Source: Ensifer sp. MPMI2T (GTDB lineage Bacteria; Pseudomonadota; Alphaproteobacteria; Rhizobiales; Rhizobiaceae). Taken from it: a stretch of 64,000 bases of DNA. The first letter of the stretch is position 1, and every line of letters begins with the position of its first letter. Location: the NCBI RefSeq assembly GCF_004827385.1, contig NZ_SRXN01000003.1, forward strand, positions 248,001 through 312,000, in the 5' to 3' direction. A program made the translations under genes and the position numbers. This document shows, one piece after another, positions 17,136 to 26,211 of the stretch. Under the pieces are notes generated by a model. That model saw only the letters and a program-made list of their open reading frames with translations. It was not told the origin of the DNA and searched no databases.

Positions 17136-18611
17136 TCAGGCTGCACCTCTTTCCGGCGCGAACGGGTCAGAGATCATCGGCCAGATGTCGCGCCGCACGC
17201 GCCTGTAAGGGGTTTTCGCCGGATTGTTGGGGTAGGGCGCTCCGGCCGAGCAATAGAGGATCTTCGACGCAATCTTCGAGAAGGATGCGAAGAAATGGTT
17301 CGTCGACTTGATGACGAGGATCTTCTTTGCACGCGGATCAATTCCCATCACGGAGAACAGGCTCGGGTCGAAGCTCTGAGCGCGGGTGGAATTCAGGATG
17401 ATGTCGATGCCGCGATGGTGGATGTGCGCGGCGTCGCCGAAGGGCGCGAAGCTTTCTCCGAACTGCATTTCGGCATTCCGCACCAGACTTATCACCTTGA
17501 CCGTTCCGTCGATTGGATGGCCGGTACCGGGCGCCGATTTTGCACCGAAACGTAAAGGGATCTCGGCGCCTTCGCCTGCGGCCATGCAGATCTGCACCGC
17601 CATCGGATCCCAGATCGTGCCGACGGCTGCGTTCGTGACGCCATTGGCGAGCAGTTCTTCGAGCACCACGGTCGCGTCACCCGCCGTGCCGCCGCCGGGA
17701 TTGTCCCACATATCGGCAATCACCACCGGACCGGCGGTCGCGGCGATGGCCTCGGCGACCGCCTGGCGCTCGTCGAGCTCTGGCATCCGGAACGTGCCGC
17801 GTTTGGCGAAGAGTTCCAGCCCGAGGTCGCGGGCAAGTGCCTGGCCTTTCTCCCGGTTGCCGTCGGTCACCGCTATCATCTTGGTGCCCATCTCCGGCAC
17901 GTCGCCGGCCATGAAGCCGTGCACCACCGAAAGCGAGAGCACGTCGGCGTCGTCTCTCTCGATCTCGATGAGCTTGTCGACGAAGCTGCGCATGGGTTCG
18001 CGGGATGTCGGAAACACGTCGATCATCCGGCAGTCGAAGACCGACATGACTGGCTTGACGCGGCCTTCGAGCTTATCGACGGCGATCCGCCACAGATCCT
18101 TGGCGCGATCGACGAAATCCGTATGCGGAAACTCCTTGAAGAAAACAAAGAAATCGGCCGCCGCGACGCGCTTCCCGGTCAGATGGCTGTGCGGATCGAG
18201 TTCTGCGCAGAGGAGCACATCGGGTCCGATGATCTCGCGGATACGCGTCAGCAGATCACCTTCGGTGTCCTCGTAGCCATCGGCGACCATCGCGCCGTGC
18301 AAACCGAGTACGACAGCGTTGACGGGAAGGGCCGCCCGCAACTGATCGAGGATCTCGTCGCGCAGGCTCTCATAGGTGTGCCGGTTGACGAGACCAGCGG
18401 GATCCGCCCAGGCAGCCGTTCCCTCGATCAATTCCCAGCCCTTTTCGGCCGCGACCTGCCGGCCGACGGTGATCGGCGCGGTGCAAAGCGTTGGCGTCTC
18501 CGGATGGCTGCCTGGCGGCGCATAGAGCGAAGCCTCGAAGGCCCGCTTGTCGATGCAGATCGGCGAGAAGGTGTTCGTTTCGGTCGCCAGGGCCGCCGTG
18601 AAGATTCGCAA
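17136..18611 (-). CDS. M81 family metallopeptidase-like protein (MlrC/microcystinase C-like), copy 1
   Basis: About 491 residues from a TTG at 18611, which directly precedes the family start (RIFTAALATETNTFSP) and has GGAAAGG upstream. An in-frame ATG at 18671 would add 20 unconserved residues inside a repeat. M81 hallmarks are ATETNTFSP, a VLGLHGAMVADGYEDTEGD segment, the DPHSH motif and DNPGGGTAGDAT. The best-known member, MlrC, degrades linear peptides with unusual residues, but most homologues have no known substrate. A second M81 gene lies at 23332 at the other end of this neighbourhood. Confidence 0.88.
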   Translation of the reverse strand: MRIFTAALATETNTFSPICIDKRAFEASLYAPPGSHPETPTLCTAPITVGRQVAAEKGWELIEGTAAWADPAGLVNRHTYESLRDEILDQLRAALPVNAVVLGLHGAMVADGYEDTEGDLLTRIREIIGPDVLLCAELDPHSHLTGKRVAAADFFVFFKEFPHTDFVDRAKDLWRIAVDKLEGRVKPVMSVFDCRMIDVFPTSREPMRSFVDKLIEIERDDADVLSLSVVHGFMAGDVPEMGTKMIAVTDGNREKGQALARDLGLELFAKRGTFRMPELDERQAVAEAIAATAGPVVIADMWDNPGGGTAGDATVVLEELLANGVTNAAVGTIWDPMAVQICMAAGEGAEIPLRFGAKSAPGTGHPIDGTVKVISLVRNAEMQFGESFAPFGDAAHIHHRGIDIILNSTRAQSFDPSLFSVMGIDPRAKKILVIKSTNHFFASFSKIASKILYCSAGAPYPNNPAKTPYRRVRRDIWPMISDPFAPERGAA

Positions 18612-18632
18612 TTCCGTCGCCTTTCCGCCTCC

Positions 18633-18700
18633 TGCATGTTTCCCGAAATCGGACGCGATCTCAGGAAACATGCAGCAATTCAAAGTGCTGCAGGCCTCAA
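18633..18700. repeat. Palindromic intergenic repeat (class B)
   Basis: TGCATGTTTCC (18633-18643) is repeated inverted and perfectly as GGAAACATGCA (18664-18674), with a 20-base spacer, followed by GCAATTCAAAGTG. The tail GCAGCAATTCAA recurs near 61917, and related pieces occur at 39131-39182 and 44932-45012. This is the modular mosaic element often seen in rhizobial intergenic DNA. It overlaps the possible upstream ATG of the M81 gene, which argues for the later TTG start. Confidence 0.65.
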
Positions 18701-19188
18701 TTCGATCCCATCGGATTGGGCAGATAGCCGGTAAACCCGCAGATCTGCCAGCGGCCCTGATGCCGCCGGCAATAATAGACGGTCTGCCACTTCATGACAT
18801 CATAGCTGCCATCGGCCTTCCTCAGGCCGCCATCGAACTTCTTGCGCGCGAGCGCCAGATCTCCGTTGATTTCTATGTCTTCCAAAGTGGTCGTCGCGAA
18901 CATCGCCGCGCGCGGATCCTCTGCGAAGGATTGGCCGGCGAAGTCCTTCGCCTGGCGCAGCCATTCGTCGCGATAGGCGGCAAGCGAGGGAAAGGAGAGG
19001 CGCCAATTGTCCGGGCTCACCTCCCGCCTTCCGTCGATGCCGATGAAGCCGTCCTCGACGAAATCTTCCGCGACCAGCGACCAGTCTGCAGCAAGGAAAG
19101 CGTCGATATCTCGTGTCACCAGCATGTCCCAGATCGCATGCCGAGCAACATCGGAGGTGGGGAATGGATTCTGGAAGGGATCCCGCAT
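18697..19188 (-). CDS. NTF2/SnoaL-like protein of unknown function
   Basis: 163 residues from the ATG at 19188 (AAGGCG five bases upstream); an in-frame ATG at 19218 has no ribosome site. The pattern is an alpha+beta cone fold: a helical start with ARHAIWDMLVTRDIDAFLAADW, then strands ending in TVYYCRRHQGRWQICGF. Such proteins bind or isomerise small molecules, but nothing here fixes the ligand. It lies upstream of the M81 gene on the same strand and is divergent from ridA. Confidence 0.75.
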   Translation of the reverse strand: MRDPFQNPFPTSDVARHAIWDMLVTRDIDAFLAADWSLVAEDFVEDGFIGIDGRREVSPDNWRLSFPSLAAYRDEWLRQAKDFAGQSFAEDPRAAMFATTTLEDIEINGDLALARKKFDGGLRKADGSYDVMKWQTVYYCRRHQGRWQICGFTGYLPNPMGSN

Positions 19189-19302
19189 CGCTTCGCCTTG
19201 GATTGAAATTCTTTTCATAAACTAGGATTTTCTCTGGTCAAATTCCGTATTCTGTGGTGATTTGTCAACGGACAAAGAAAATAATTTGCACGAAGGTCGC
19301 CT

Positions 19303-19692
19303 ATGTCCATCAAACGTTATGGCGCGGAGCAGGTCGGAGCGGGTGGCAAGTCGCTGCCGTTCGCGCGAGCTGTCGAGGCAGACGGCTGGCTGCACGTCTC
19401 CGGTCAGGTCGCCATGGAAAACGGTGAGATCGTCGACGGCAATATCGTCGCGCAGACACACAAGGCGGTCGGCAATCTCCTGGCCATTTTGAAAGAGGCC
19501 GGTTACGGTATCGAGCACGTGGTGAGGGTCGGCGTCTGGCTGGATGACCCGCGTGATTTCTGGAGCTTCAATAAGATCTATCAGGAATATTTCGGCGCTC
19601 ATCCTCCTGCGCGCGCCTGCGTGCAGTCTTCGATGATGGTCGACTGCAAGGTTGAAATCGACTGCGTCGCCTACAAGCCGAAGGACGCCTGA
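19303..19692 (+). CDS. RidA/YjgF-YER057c-UK114 family protein
   Basis: 129 residues with the Rid-family pattern: PFARAVEADGWLHVSGQVAMENGEIV, THKAVGNLLAILKEAGYGIEHVVRVGVWL, then HPPARACVQSSMM near the end. The Rid-type arginine is present within PPARACVQ. RidA proteins hydrolyse reactive enamine/imine intermediates, but this is a divergent subgroup, so another small-molecule role is possible. It begins the rightward cluster, 25 bases before the RpiR gene. The 84 bases upstream are AT-rich and probably hold the promoter. Confidence 0.88.
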   Translation: MSIKRYGAEQVGAGGKSLPFARAVEADGWLHVSGQVAMENGEIVDGNIVAQTHKAVGNLLAILKEAGYGIEHVVRVGVWLDDPRDFWSFNKIYQEYFGAHPPARACVQSSMMVDCKVEIDCVAYKPKDA

Positions 19693-19717
19693 TCACAAAG
19701 GGGGGGGTGGGCGTTCG

Positions 19718-20581
19718 ATGGATATTTTCGCGACACTGCAGGAGGAAAAGGGGCGGCTATCCCAGTCGGAGAACCGCATTGCCGATATCCTGCTCAATGA
19801 TTTCGAATTTGCCGTGAACGCCTCGATCATCGAGCTTGCGGGCAAGGCCGACGTGTCGCCGCCGACGGTTACCCGTTTTTGCCGGCGTCTCGGCTGCGAG
19901 AGTTTTTCTGATTTCAAGGTGCAACTGGCCCGTACTGCCTATATCGGGATGCGCTACCTGAAGCCCGAGCCGAAGAGCCAGGAGCCGGCCGACGTCGCGC
20001 AGGACATCATTACCAAGGCGCAGAACGCACTCTTCCTACTGCACCGCTCGCTCGATCTCTCCGCGATCGAAGAGACCGCGGAGCGGCTGGCCAAAGCGGA
20101 AATGATTTACGCCTTCGGTTCCGGCGGCAATTCGTCGATGATCGCGAGCGAATTGCAGAACCGCCTCTTTCGACTTGGCCTCCGCATCACTTCGAGCTCC
20201 GATCACAGCATGCAGTTGATGATGGCGGCCGCGGCCAAGCCGAAGGACGTACTGATCGGTTCCTCATTCTCGGGGCGCAACGCGGAGCTCGTGCGTGCCT
20301 TCACGCTCGCCCGCGAAGCCAGGGTCCCGACGATCGCGCTGACCCAGAGCGGCAGCCCCGTTGCGCTTGCCGCCGACATCACCGTTCCGGTCGACCTGCC
20401 GGAAGGCAACAACATCTATCGCCCGACATCCACGCGCATCGCCTATGTGGCTTTGCTTGATATCATCGCCAGCCTCGTCGCCTACCGTGTCCGGCCGCAG
20501 GCCACGGCGACGCTGAGGCGCATCAAGCAGCAACTGGTGGTGCACAGGGATGGCGACGATCGCCAGCTTCTCGGAGACTGA
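19718..20581 (+). CDS. MurR/RpiR family transcriptional regulator
   Basis: 287 residues from the ATG at 19718 (G-rich ribosome site GGGGGGG upstream). An N-terminal HTH_6 domain (IIELAGKADVSPPTVTRFCRRLG) is followed by a SIS sugar-phosphate isomerase domain (YAFGSGGNSSMIASELQNRLF; GSSFSGRNAELV). RpiR proteins with SIS domains usually sense phosphosugars. Here the neighbours (SDR, GH20 hexosaminidase, M81) suggest an amino sugar or sugar-peptide ligand. It is probably the regulator of this cluster. Confidence 0.9.
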   Translation: MDIFATLQEEKGRLSQSENRIADILLNDFEFAVNASIIELAGKADVSPPTVTRFCRRLGCESFSDFKVQLARTAYIGMRYLKPEPKSQEPADVAQDIITKAQNALFLLHRSLDLSAIEETAERLAKAEMIYAFGSGGNSSMIASELQNRLFRLGLRITSSSDHSMQLMMAAAAKPKDVLIGSSFSGRNAELVRAFTLAREARVPTIALTQSGSPVALAADITVPVDLPEGNNIYRPTSTRIAYVALLDIIASLVAYRVRPQATATLRRIKQQLVVHRDGDDRQLLGD

Positions 20582-20600
20582 TGTGCCACAGGAGCGCCGC

Positions 20601-21377
20601 ATGAAGACATCCGTCGCGATCGTCACCGGAGCGGCCGGCGATATCGGCCGCGCGATAGCCCGTCGCCTGGCCGATGACCATGAGGTGGTCGTGCTCGCGG
20701 ACATCGACGGCGACGCGGCGGAAAAGGTCGCCCGCGACCTCGGAGCGAAGGAGCGCTTCGCAGCCATCGCCTGCGACGTCACGGATGCCGCGAGCGTCGC
20801 GTCGATGGCGGCGAAGGCTAGATCGCTCGGAGCGATAAGCACGCTCGTCAACAATGCCGGTGCGGCCCGCGCCGTCAGCCTGCACGACACGACGCCGGAG
20901 ATCTGGCGCATGGACAACGCGCTCAATCTCGAGGCGGCCTTCCTTTGTTTCCGGGCCGTCGAGGACATGCTGAAGGAAAGCCGGGGATCGGTCGTCAACA
21001 TCGCATCCGTCAACGGCATGAATGTTTTCGGCCACCCCGCCTATAGCTCCGCCAAGGCCGGCCTGCTTCACCTGACCCGGCTGATCGCGGTCGAATACGG
21101 AAAGTTCGGAATCCGCGCCAATGCGGTGGCGCCAGGCACCGTGCGCACCCAGGCCTGGGAGGCGCGTGCGGGGGCCAACCCGCAGGTCTTTAAGGAGGCG
21201 AAGCGCTGGTATCCGCTGCAGCGCATCGTCAATCCGGAAGACGTCGCCAATGCCGTCCAGTTCCTGGCAGGGCCGTTGGCAGGTGCCATATCCGGCGTCT
21301 GCCTGCCGGTCGATTGCGGGCTCACCGCAGGCCAGGCGGAACTCGCACGCACCTTTTCGCAATCCAGCCATTACTGA
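20601..21377 (+). CDS. SDR family NAD(P)-dependent oxidoreductase
   Basis: 258 residues from the ATG at 20601 (AGGAGC upstream). Classical short-chain dehydrogenase: TGAAGDIGRAIA nucleotide motif (residues 9-20), NNAG, catalytic Ser in NIASVNG, Tyr-xxx-Lys in YSSAKAGL, and a C-terminal GVCLPVDCGLTAGQ. The cofactor is likely NAD, judging by the Asp in VVVLADID at the end of the second strand. Its substrate is probably a sugar or sugar acid, given GH20 next door, but this is inference. It follows the RpiR gene by 19 bases. Confidence 0.9.
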   Translation: MKTSVAIVTGAAGDIGRAIARRLADDHEVVVLADIDGDAAEKVARDLGAKERFAAIACDVTDAASVASMAAKARSLGAISTLVNNAGAARAVSLHDTTPEIWRMDNALNLEAAFLCFRAVEDMLKESRGSVVNIASVNGMNVFGHPAYSSAKAGLLHLTRLIAVEYGKFGIRANAVAPGTVRTQAWEARAGANPQVFKEAKRWYPLQRIVNPEDVANAVQFLAGPLAGAISGVCLPVDCGLTAGQAELARTFSQSSHY

Positions 21378-21401
21378 AAAAACCATATCGGGAGGACGCT
21401 C

Positions 21402-23321
21402 ATGCAGCCGGTTTCATATCGCCTCGAATCTGCCTGGCAACCGGATGGCGGCCCGTTCGGACGCTTCACCTTCACCCTTATCAATCTTTCTGCTGACCCT
21501 CTAAGCGACTTTCGCCTCGTCTACACATCTCTGACCCGCGTCATCGATGCGGCCGCTTGCGAGAACGCCGTCTTTCTGCGCCGCAATGCCAATTTCCACG
21601 AATTCGGACCGCCGAGGGGATTTGTCCTTGGCGCGGGAGAAAGCTGGACCTTTACGGTCAGCGGGCTGCACAGGCAGGCAAAACACTGCACGGATGGCGC
21701 AAAATCGGCCTATCTGACGCTCTCGGACGGCCGGCATGTACCGGTGGCGGTTTCCGATCTGCTGCTGGAAGGGGCGGCCAGCGAGCCTCCACCGCAGCGC
21801 CTGCCGGAAGGCAGGCTCGACCTGGCCTATGCCTTGCAGCCTTGGCCGGCGAACATCGACGCCGTCCCGGGTGATGGATGCCCGGTCGTGCTCTATCCGG
21901 CATCCGGGAGCAGCAAGGACGAGGTCAGGGCGGTCGACATGGTGCTCGCGCTCTTTCATCGTCTCTTCCCGGGAGGCCATGCTCCCTTCACGCTCGCCTC
22001 GTCCGCACAGGGTCGCCCGATCGTCTTCGCCGCGAAACCCGATCTCGGTCCCGAGGCTTATACGCTGGCCTTCTCGGAGCGAGAGATCCGGCTCGAATAT
22101 GGCGCCGCTGCCGGTCGGCAATATGGATTGACAACGCTCGCGCAGCTGCTTGACGGGCCGCGCAGGGAGGGGGGCAAGTTCCGGTTTCCCGTGTCGGGCA
22201 CGATTTCAGACCAGCCCCGTTACGGCTGGCGCGGCTGCCATCTTGACGTCTCCCGCCAGTTCTATCAGACCGCGGATGTCATGCGGCTCATCGATATTCT
22301 CGCATGGTTCAAGCTCAACATCTTCCATTGGCATCTAACCGACGACGAAGCCTGGCGGCTGGAGATCAAGGCCTATCCCACGCTGACGACACTCGGCGTG
22401 CTTCGCGGGCCGGACGAGCTGATGCTCCCGCAGCTTGGCAACGGTGCCGACTCGATGGGCGGCTTCTACAGCCAGGACGAGGTGAGGGCGATCGTCGCCC
22501 ATGCCGGCACGCTCAATGTCGAGGTCGTCCCGGAGATTGACATTCCCGGCCATAGCACCGCCGCGCTCGTCGCCCTGCCGGAGCTCGCCGATGGGCAGGA
22601 GGCCCCGGAAAGCTATCATTCGGTCCAGGGCTATCCCAACAATGCGCTGAACCCGGCCATTCCGCTGACCTACGAATTCCTCGAAAGGGTCTTTGACGAA
22701 ATGGTCGAGCTCTTCCCGAGCCAATACATCCATGTCGGCGGAGACGAAGTGGCCAATGGTTCGTGGCTAGCCTCGCCATTGGCGCGTAAGCTCATGGAAC
22801 GGGAGGGGATTTCCGGCACCTTCGCGCTGCAGTCGTACTTCCTCAAAAAAGTAAAGCAGATGCTGACGGCGCGCAGTCGCAAGCTGGTCGGCTGGAACGA
22901 GGTCGCCCATGGCGGCGGCGTCGGTACCGAGGGAACGCTGTTGATGGCCTGGGAGAACCCCAAGGTCGGGATCGAGCTGGCGCGCGAAGGCTACGATGTC
23001 GTGATGACGCCCGGCCAGGCCTACTACCTCGACATGGCGCAGGCCGAAGCCTTCCAGGAGCCGGGCGCGAGCTGGGCCGGCACCGCAACGCCGGCCCACA
23101 CCTACGCCTACGAGGCGGAAGGCGAGTTCCCGGAAGAGCTGAAGCACCGCATGAAGGGCGTGCAGGCCTGCATCTGGTCGGAGCATTTCCTGTCGCGCGG
23201 CTACTTCAACCGCCTCGTCTTCCCGCGTCTCTCCGCCATAGCCGAAGCCGCCTGGACGCCGAAGGCGCAAAAGGACTGGCTGCGTTTCGCCGCGATCGCC
23301 CCTCTGAGCCCGATTTTGTGA
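21402..23321 (+). CDS. GH20 family beta-N-acetylhexosaminidase
   Basis: 639 residues. The GH20 catalytic Asp-Glu pair is at residues 448-449 in HVGGDE. The barrel begins at GWRGCHLDVSRQFYQ and includes LNIFHWHLTDDEAWRLEI and EVVPEIDIPGHS. The N-terminal ~240 residues form a beta-rich domain and the GH20b-like domain. No export signal is evident, so it may act in the cytoplasm on imported chito- or muro-oligosaccharides. It follows the SDR gene by 24 bases and precedes the second M81 gene by 10, so all are probably cotranscribed. Confidence 0.92.
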   Translation: MQPVSYRLESAWQPDGGPFGRFTFTLINLSADPLSDFRLVYTSLTRVIDAAACENAVFLRRNANFHEFGPPRGFVLGAGESWTFTVSGLHRQAKHCTDGAKSAYLTLSDGRHVPVAVSDLLLEGAASEPPPQRLPEGRLDLAYALQPWPANIDAVPGDGCPVVLYPASGSSKDEVRAVDMVLALFHRLFPGGHAPFTLASSAQGRPIVFAAKPDLGPEAYTLAFSEREIRLEYGAAAGRQYGLTTLAQLLDGPRREGGKFRFPVSGTISDQPRYGWRGCHLDVSRQFYQTADVMRLIDILAWFKLNIFHWHLTDDEAWRLEIKAYPTLTTLGVLRGPDELMLPQLGNGADSMGGFYSQDEVRAIVAHAGTLNVEVVPEIDIPGHSTAALVALPELADGQEAPESYHSVQGYPNNALNPAIPLTYEFLERVFDEMVELFPSQYIHVGGDEVANGSWLASPLARKLMEREGISGTFALQSYFLKKVKQMLTARSRKLVGWNEVAHGGGVGTEGTLLMAWENPKVGIELAREGYDVVMTPGQAYYLDMAQAEAFQEPGASWAGTATPAHTYAYEAEGEFPEELKHRMKGVQACIWSEHFLSRGYFNRLVFPRLSAIAEAAWTPKAQKDWLRFAAIAPLSPIL

Positions 23322-23331
23322 GTGTGAAGCC

Positions 23332-24765
23332 ATGCGGATCGCCGTCGGTGGAATCCATACGGAATGCAGCACCTACTCTCCCGTCTTGATGACAGGCGAG
23401 GACTTCCGGGTGCTGAGGGGAGCGGAGCTCCTAAACGCGGACTATTTCAGTTTTCTCAAGGCCGACGGCGTTGAGCATGTGCCGCTCCTCCATGCACGGG
23501 CCGTGCCCGGCGGCCCCGTTTCGCGCGCAGCTTACGATACCTTCAAGACAGAATTCCTCGAGCGGCTTCGTGCTGCGCTGCCACTCGACGGCCTCTATCT
23601 TGCGATGCATGGAGCGATCAAGGTCGACGGGATGGACGACGCCGAAGGCGACTGGATTTCCGCCGCCGGCGCGGTCGTCGGCCCCGATTGCCCGATCGCA
23701 ACAAGCTACGATCTCCACGGTAACGTCAGCCAAAAGATCATCGACCAGATAGACATTTTTGCCGGCTACCGCACCGCGCCGCACATCGATACGCGCGAGA
23801 CGATGGTCCGGGCCTGGTCGATGCTGGTCACGGCCGTCCGGACGGGAACGCGTCCCGGCGTAGCCTGGGCGCCCGTGCCGTTGCTGCTGCCAGGGGAATG
23901 CACGTCCACGGAGGATGAACCTGCCAGGAGCCTTTACCGGCGCTTGCCAGATTACGATGCGCGCCCCGGCGTCCTCGATGCCAACCTGATGGTCGGCTAT
24001 GTCTGGGCGGACGAGCCGCGGGCGACCGCTTGCGCCGTGGTGACCGGATCGGACAAGACAGCCGCCTCGAGGGCAGCGGAAGAGATCGCCGCAAGCTACT
24101 GGAACGAGCGGGAAAATTTCCGTTTCGGTCCGGTCACCGGTCCGCTCGAAGCGATGCTCGACATTGCCGAGGAGACGGCAACGAGGCCCGTCATCCTCGC
24201 GGATTCCGGTGACAATCCCACCGGAGGCGGCGTCGGCGACCGAGCCGACGTATTGAAGGCGCTTATCGCGCGCGGGTGGCGGGGCGCTCTGGTTGCCGGC
24301 ATAGCCGACCGGCCGGCCGTCGCAGCCTGCTTCGCGGCCGGCGAAGGCGCGACGCTCGAATTGCGGCTCGGCGGCAGCCTCGATCCATCGAGCCCCGTGG
24401 CGGAGGTCACGGCTGTTGTCGTGCGGTTGGACGATCCAGGACAGCTTGCCGAGCGCCAGGCCGTCATCCGCATCGGCGGGATCGAGGTCGTGGTGTCGGC
24501 GCGCCGGCGGCCATACCACAACATAGAGGACTTCCGCCACCTTGGCCTCGATCCGAGCGCCGTGCGCCTGCTCGTCGTCAAATCCGGCTATCTTTCACCG
24601 GAGCTTTCACCGATTGCCAATCCCAACCTGATGGCGCTCACCGATGGTGTCGTCAATCAGGACATCGCAAACCTCGCGAGCGAACGCCGACAGCGGCCGG
24701 TTTTCCCGTTCGACCGCGATTTCGATTTCGAACCGCGGGCGCGGTTCTCGGCCCGTTGGACCTGA
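23332..24765 (+). CDS. M81 family metallopeptidase-like protein (MlrC-like), copy 2
   Basis: 477 residues with the M81 pattern: GGIHTECSTYSPV at the start, LYLAMHGAIKVDGMDDAEGDW, SYDLHGN and a DNPTGGGVGDRAD loop. It is clearly diverged from copy 1 (TECSTYSP against TETNTFSP), so not a recent duplicate. It is encoded 10 bases downstream of the GH20 gene and closes the ridA-rpiR-SDR-GH20 cluster. M81 proteins are generally treated as metallopeptidases, with mostly unknown substrates. Pairing with a hexosaminidase suggests glycopeptide turnover, as a hypothesis only. Confidence 0.88.
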   Translation: MRIAVGGIHTECSTYSPVLMTGEDFRVLRGAELLNADYFSFLKADGVEHVPLLHARAVPGGPVSRAAYDTFKTEFLERLRAALPLDGLYLAMHGAIKVDGMDDAEGDWISAAGAVVGPDCPIATSYDLHGNVSQKIIDQIDIFAGYRTAPHIDTRETMVRAWSMLVTAVRTGTRPGVAWAPVPLLLPGECTSTEDEPARSLYRRLPDYDARPGVLDANLMVGYVWADEPRATACAVVTGSDKTAASRAAEEIAASYWNERENFRFGPVTGPLEAMLDIAEETATRPVILADSGDNPTGGGVGDRADVLKALIARGWRGALVAGIADRPAVAACFAAGEGATLELRLGGSLDPSSPVAEVTAVVVRLDDPGQLAERQAVIRIGGIEVVVSARRRPYHNIEDFRHLGLDPSAVRLLVVKSGYLSPELSPIANPNLMALTDGVVNQDIANLASERRQRPVFPFDRDFDFEPRARFSARWT

Positions 24766-24909
24766 GCCGGGATCAGGCGGCGATCAGGTCGCTCGGATGG
24801 TCGGTCGACGTCGACCATGCGGCGGGTTTGGAAATCTTGAAATTCACCCTGTCGGCGCCGATATTTTTTTCACTTCTTTTTCATTCGGCGTATGCGAAAG
24901 GAGGACGTC

Positions 24910-25212
24910 ATGTTTAATCCGGAATTGCTTTGGATGGCGCCCGTCACCGTCCGCATGAAGGACGGGGCGCCCCAGGTCTTCGCTTCTGTCAACGACGCGC
25001 TCGATTTCCTGGAAGGCGATTGGGCCATGTATCGCGGCAGAACATATAATCGGGCGGTTCAAACGTGCCGCCGTGCCCTAAACCGAATGACGCCAGTCGC
25101 CATCGCGCGCGAAGCGTTCATTGATGCCTGCCGAGATGCGGGCATGTCGACGGTCGCGGACGGACCGTTCGGGACGAAGACGGGCGCTGGCGGTCAACAC
25201 TCGCTTGCCTAG
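24910..25212 (+). CDS. DUF982 domain protein
   Basis: 100 residues from the ATG at 24910, preceded by AAAGGAGG. It has the DUF982 pattern: VTVRMKDGAPQVFASVNDAL, W-containing middle (EGDWAMYRGRTYNRAV), then CRRALN and AREAFIDACRDAGM. DUF982 proteins are small, of unknown function, and multiply present in Rhizobiales. A second intact copy is at 31449 and a decayed one at 31790. An AT-rich stretch (24860-24890) upstream is the likely promoter. Confidence 0.85.
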   Translation: MFNPELLWMAPVTVRMKDGAPQVFASVNDALDFLEGDWAMYRGRTYNRAVQTCRRALNRMTPVAIAREAFIDACRDAGMSTVADGPFGTKTGAGGQHSLA

Positions 25213-25330
25213 ATCACGATGATTTTAGGTCGGATCGACCTAAAATCATAAACGTGACCGATTCTAATAAGTTTGCGCGGGATGCGGGCGGAAAACCGCA
25301 CATACTTATCCCCATCTCGCGCTGAAATCG
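25211..25330. repeat. Rhizobial palindromic intergenic repeat (class A), near-complete copy
   Basis: The element begins with a 13-base inverted repeat, ATGATTTTAGGTC (25219-25231) and GACCTAAAATCAT (25237-25249), around GGATC. Then comes an ATTCTAATAAG module and a core GCGGGCGGAAAACCGCAC (25284-25301), followed by a decayed copy of a CCCATCTCGCGC arm. The same 18-base core is found inverted at 42332-42349 and in degraded form near 58815. It may also stop transcription of the DUF982 gene, which ends at 25212. Confidence 0.75.
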
Positions 25331-25696
25331 CTGGGCTGGGGCACTTCTTAGTTCCCCGACTTTTTGGTGCCCCCGACTTTCGAGCATTCCCTCCGCGGGG
25401 CGCCGGAGCAATTCGCCACCGCTCCTAACGCGTTATGACCGAGCCGCCCGGCGCCATGTCTGGGTATTTCGGTGATCCTGTCGGGCCTAAATTCGTGGCG
25501 ACCGATCGATCGTATTCGCCTTCGCCTGCTGCGACGCCATTGGCGACCGGGCGGGCGGATGGGGCATGGTTGGTCCCTGCCAATCATGGAGACAATCGGG
25601 CTCTTGAAGATCACTTTGCGCAAAATTACATCGTTTTACGCAGCGTGCGCAGCACGCGAGAACACTGTTGATCAAGCTTCATTCGTGGAGGTTGTC
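25331..25696. other. Intergenic stretch without a convincing gene
   Basis: About 366 bases lie between the class A repeat and the SPW-repeat gene. Short open frames here (for example 25435-25671) have no recognisable product and poor codon pattern. A small dyad, GCGTGC-GCA-GCACGC (25643-25657), lies 40 bases before the SPW gene start and could be an operator or the 5' end of the leader. The final 60 bases are AT-richer and hold the ribosome site GTGGAGG. I see nothing else. Confidence 0.5.
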
Positions 25697-26059
25697 ATGG
25701 CAAATGGACTGATGGAAGGCAAGAAAGCACAGGATTGGCTCAACCTGGTTCTTGCAGTCGCCTTGTTCGTCTCGCCTTGGGCGATCGGCTTCGCTGGTGA
25801 GTTCATGGCCGCCTGGAACGCGTGGATCGTTGGTATCGTCATAGGCGCTTTGGCGCTCGCCACCTTGACCGCGTTCTCGGAATGGGAGGAATGGGCGAAC
25901 ATGGTGGTCGGGATCTGGCTGGTCGTCTCGCCCTGGCTGCTCGATTTCGCCGCGAATGTGAATGCCATGTGGACACACGTGGTTTTGGGTCTACTCGTTG
26001 CGGCGATATCGGCTTGGGCGTTGTGGGACGAACGGCAGAATCCGCATGCCCATGTATGA
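25697..26059 (+). CDS. SPW-repeat integral membrane protein
   Basis: 120 residues from the ATG at 25697 (GGAGG eight bases upstream). Four hydrophobic segments carry two SPW motifs, VSPWAIGFA near residue 27 and VSPWLLDFA near residue 78, which define the SPW repeat family. These are small inner-membrane proteins of unknown function that often sit near stress genes. It lies at the left end of the heat-shock island. A hairpin follows 16 bases after the stop. Confidence 0.88.
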   Translation: MANGLMEGKKAQDWLNLVLAVALFVSPWAIGFAGEFMAAWNAWIVGIVIGALALATLTAFSEWEEWANMVVGIWLVVSPWLLDFAANVNAMWTHVVLGLLVAAISAWALWDERQNPHAHV

Positions 26060-26061
26060 TC

Positions 26062-26103
26062 GAAAAAAGGAGAGAGTGGCCCGCCGCTGAAGCGGCGGGC
26101 CAC
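26062..26103. terminator. Strong hairpin between convergent genes (terminator)
   Basis: GTGGCCCGCCGC (26076-26087) and GCGGCGGGCCAC (26092-26103) form a perfect 12-bp stem with a TGAA loop. On the minus strand it is followed by CTCTCCTTTTTTCG, so it looks like a Rho-independent terminator for leftward transcripts from 26580. It could also stop the rightward SPW transcript. Confidence 0.75.
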
Positions 26104-26211
26104 TCCGGATATGCGTCTCGCTGTGCCCATAACGGAGCGACGGGAATTGAAGGCTTAAGCTTGCCAGCGGGGCGTCGATAGCGAGGCAAGCACGGCTTCC
26201 CTCACTGGACA

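Noticed and set aside
25435..25671. Short plus-strand open frame upstream of the SPW gene
   Set aside because: It has no ribosome site, no recognisable pattern and unusual composition; treated as intergenic.
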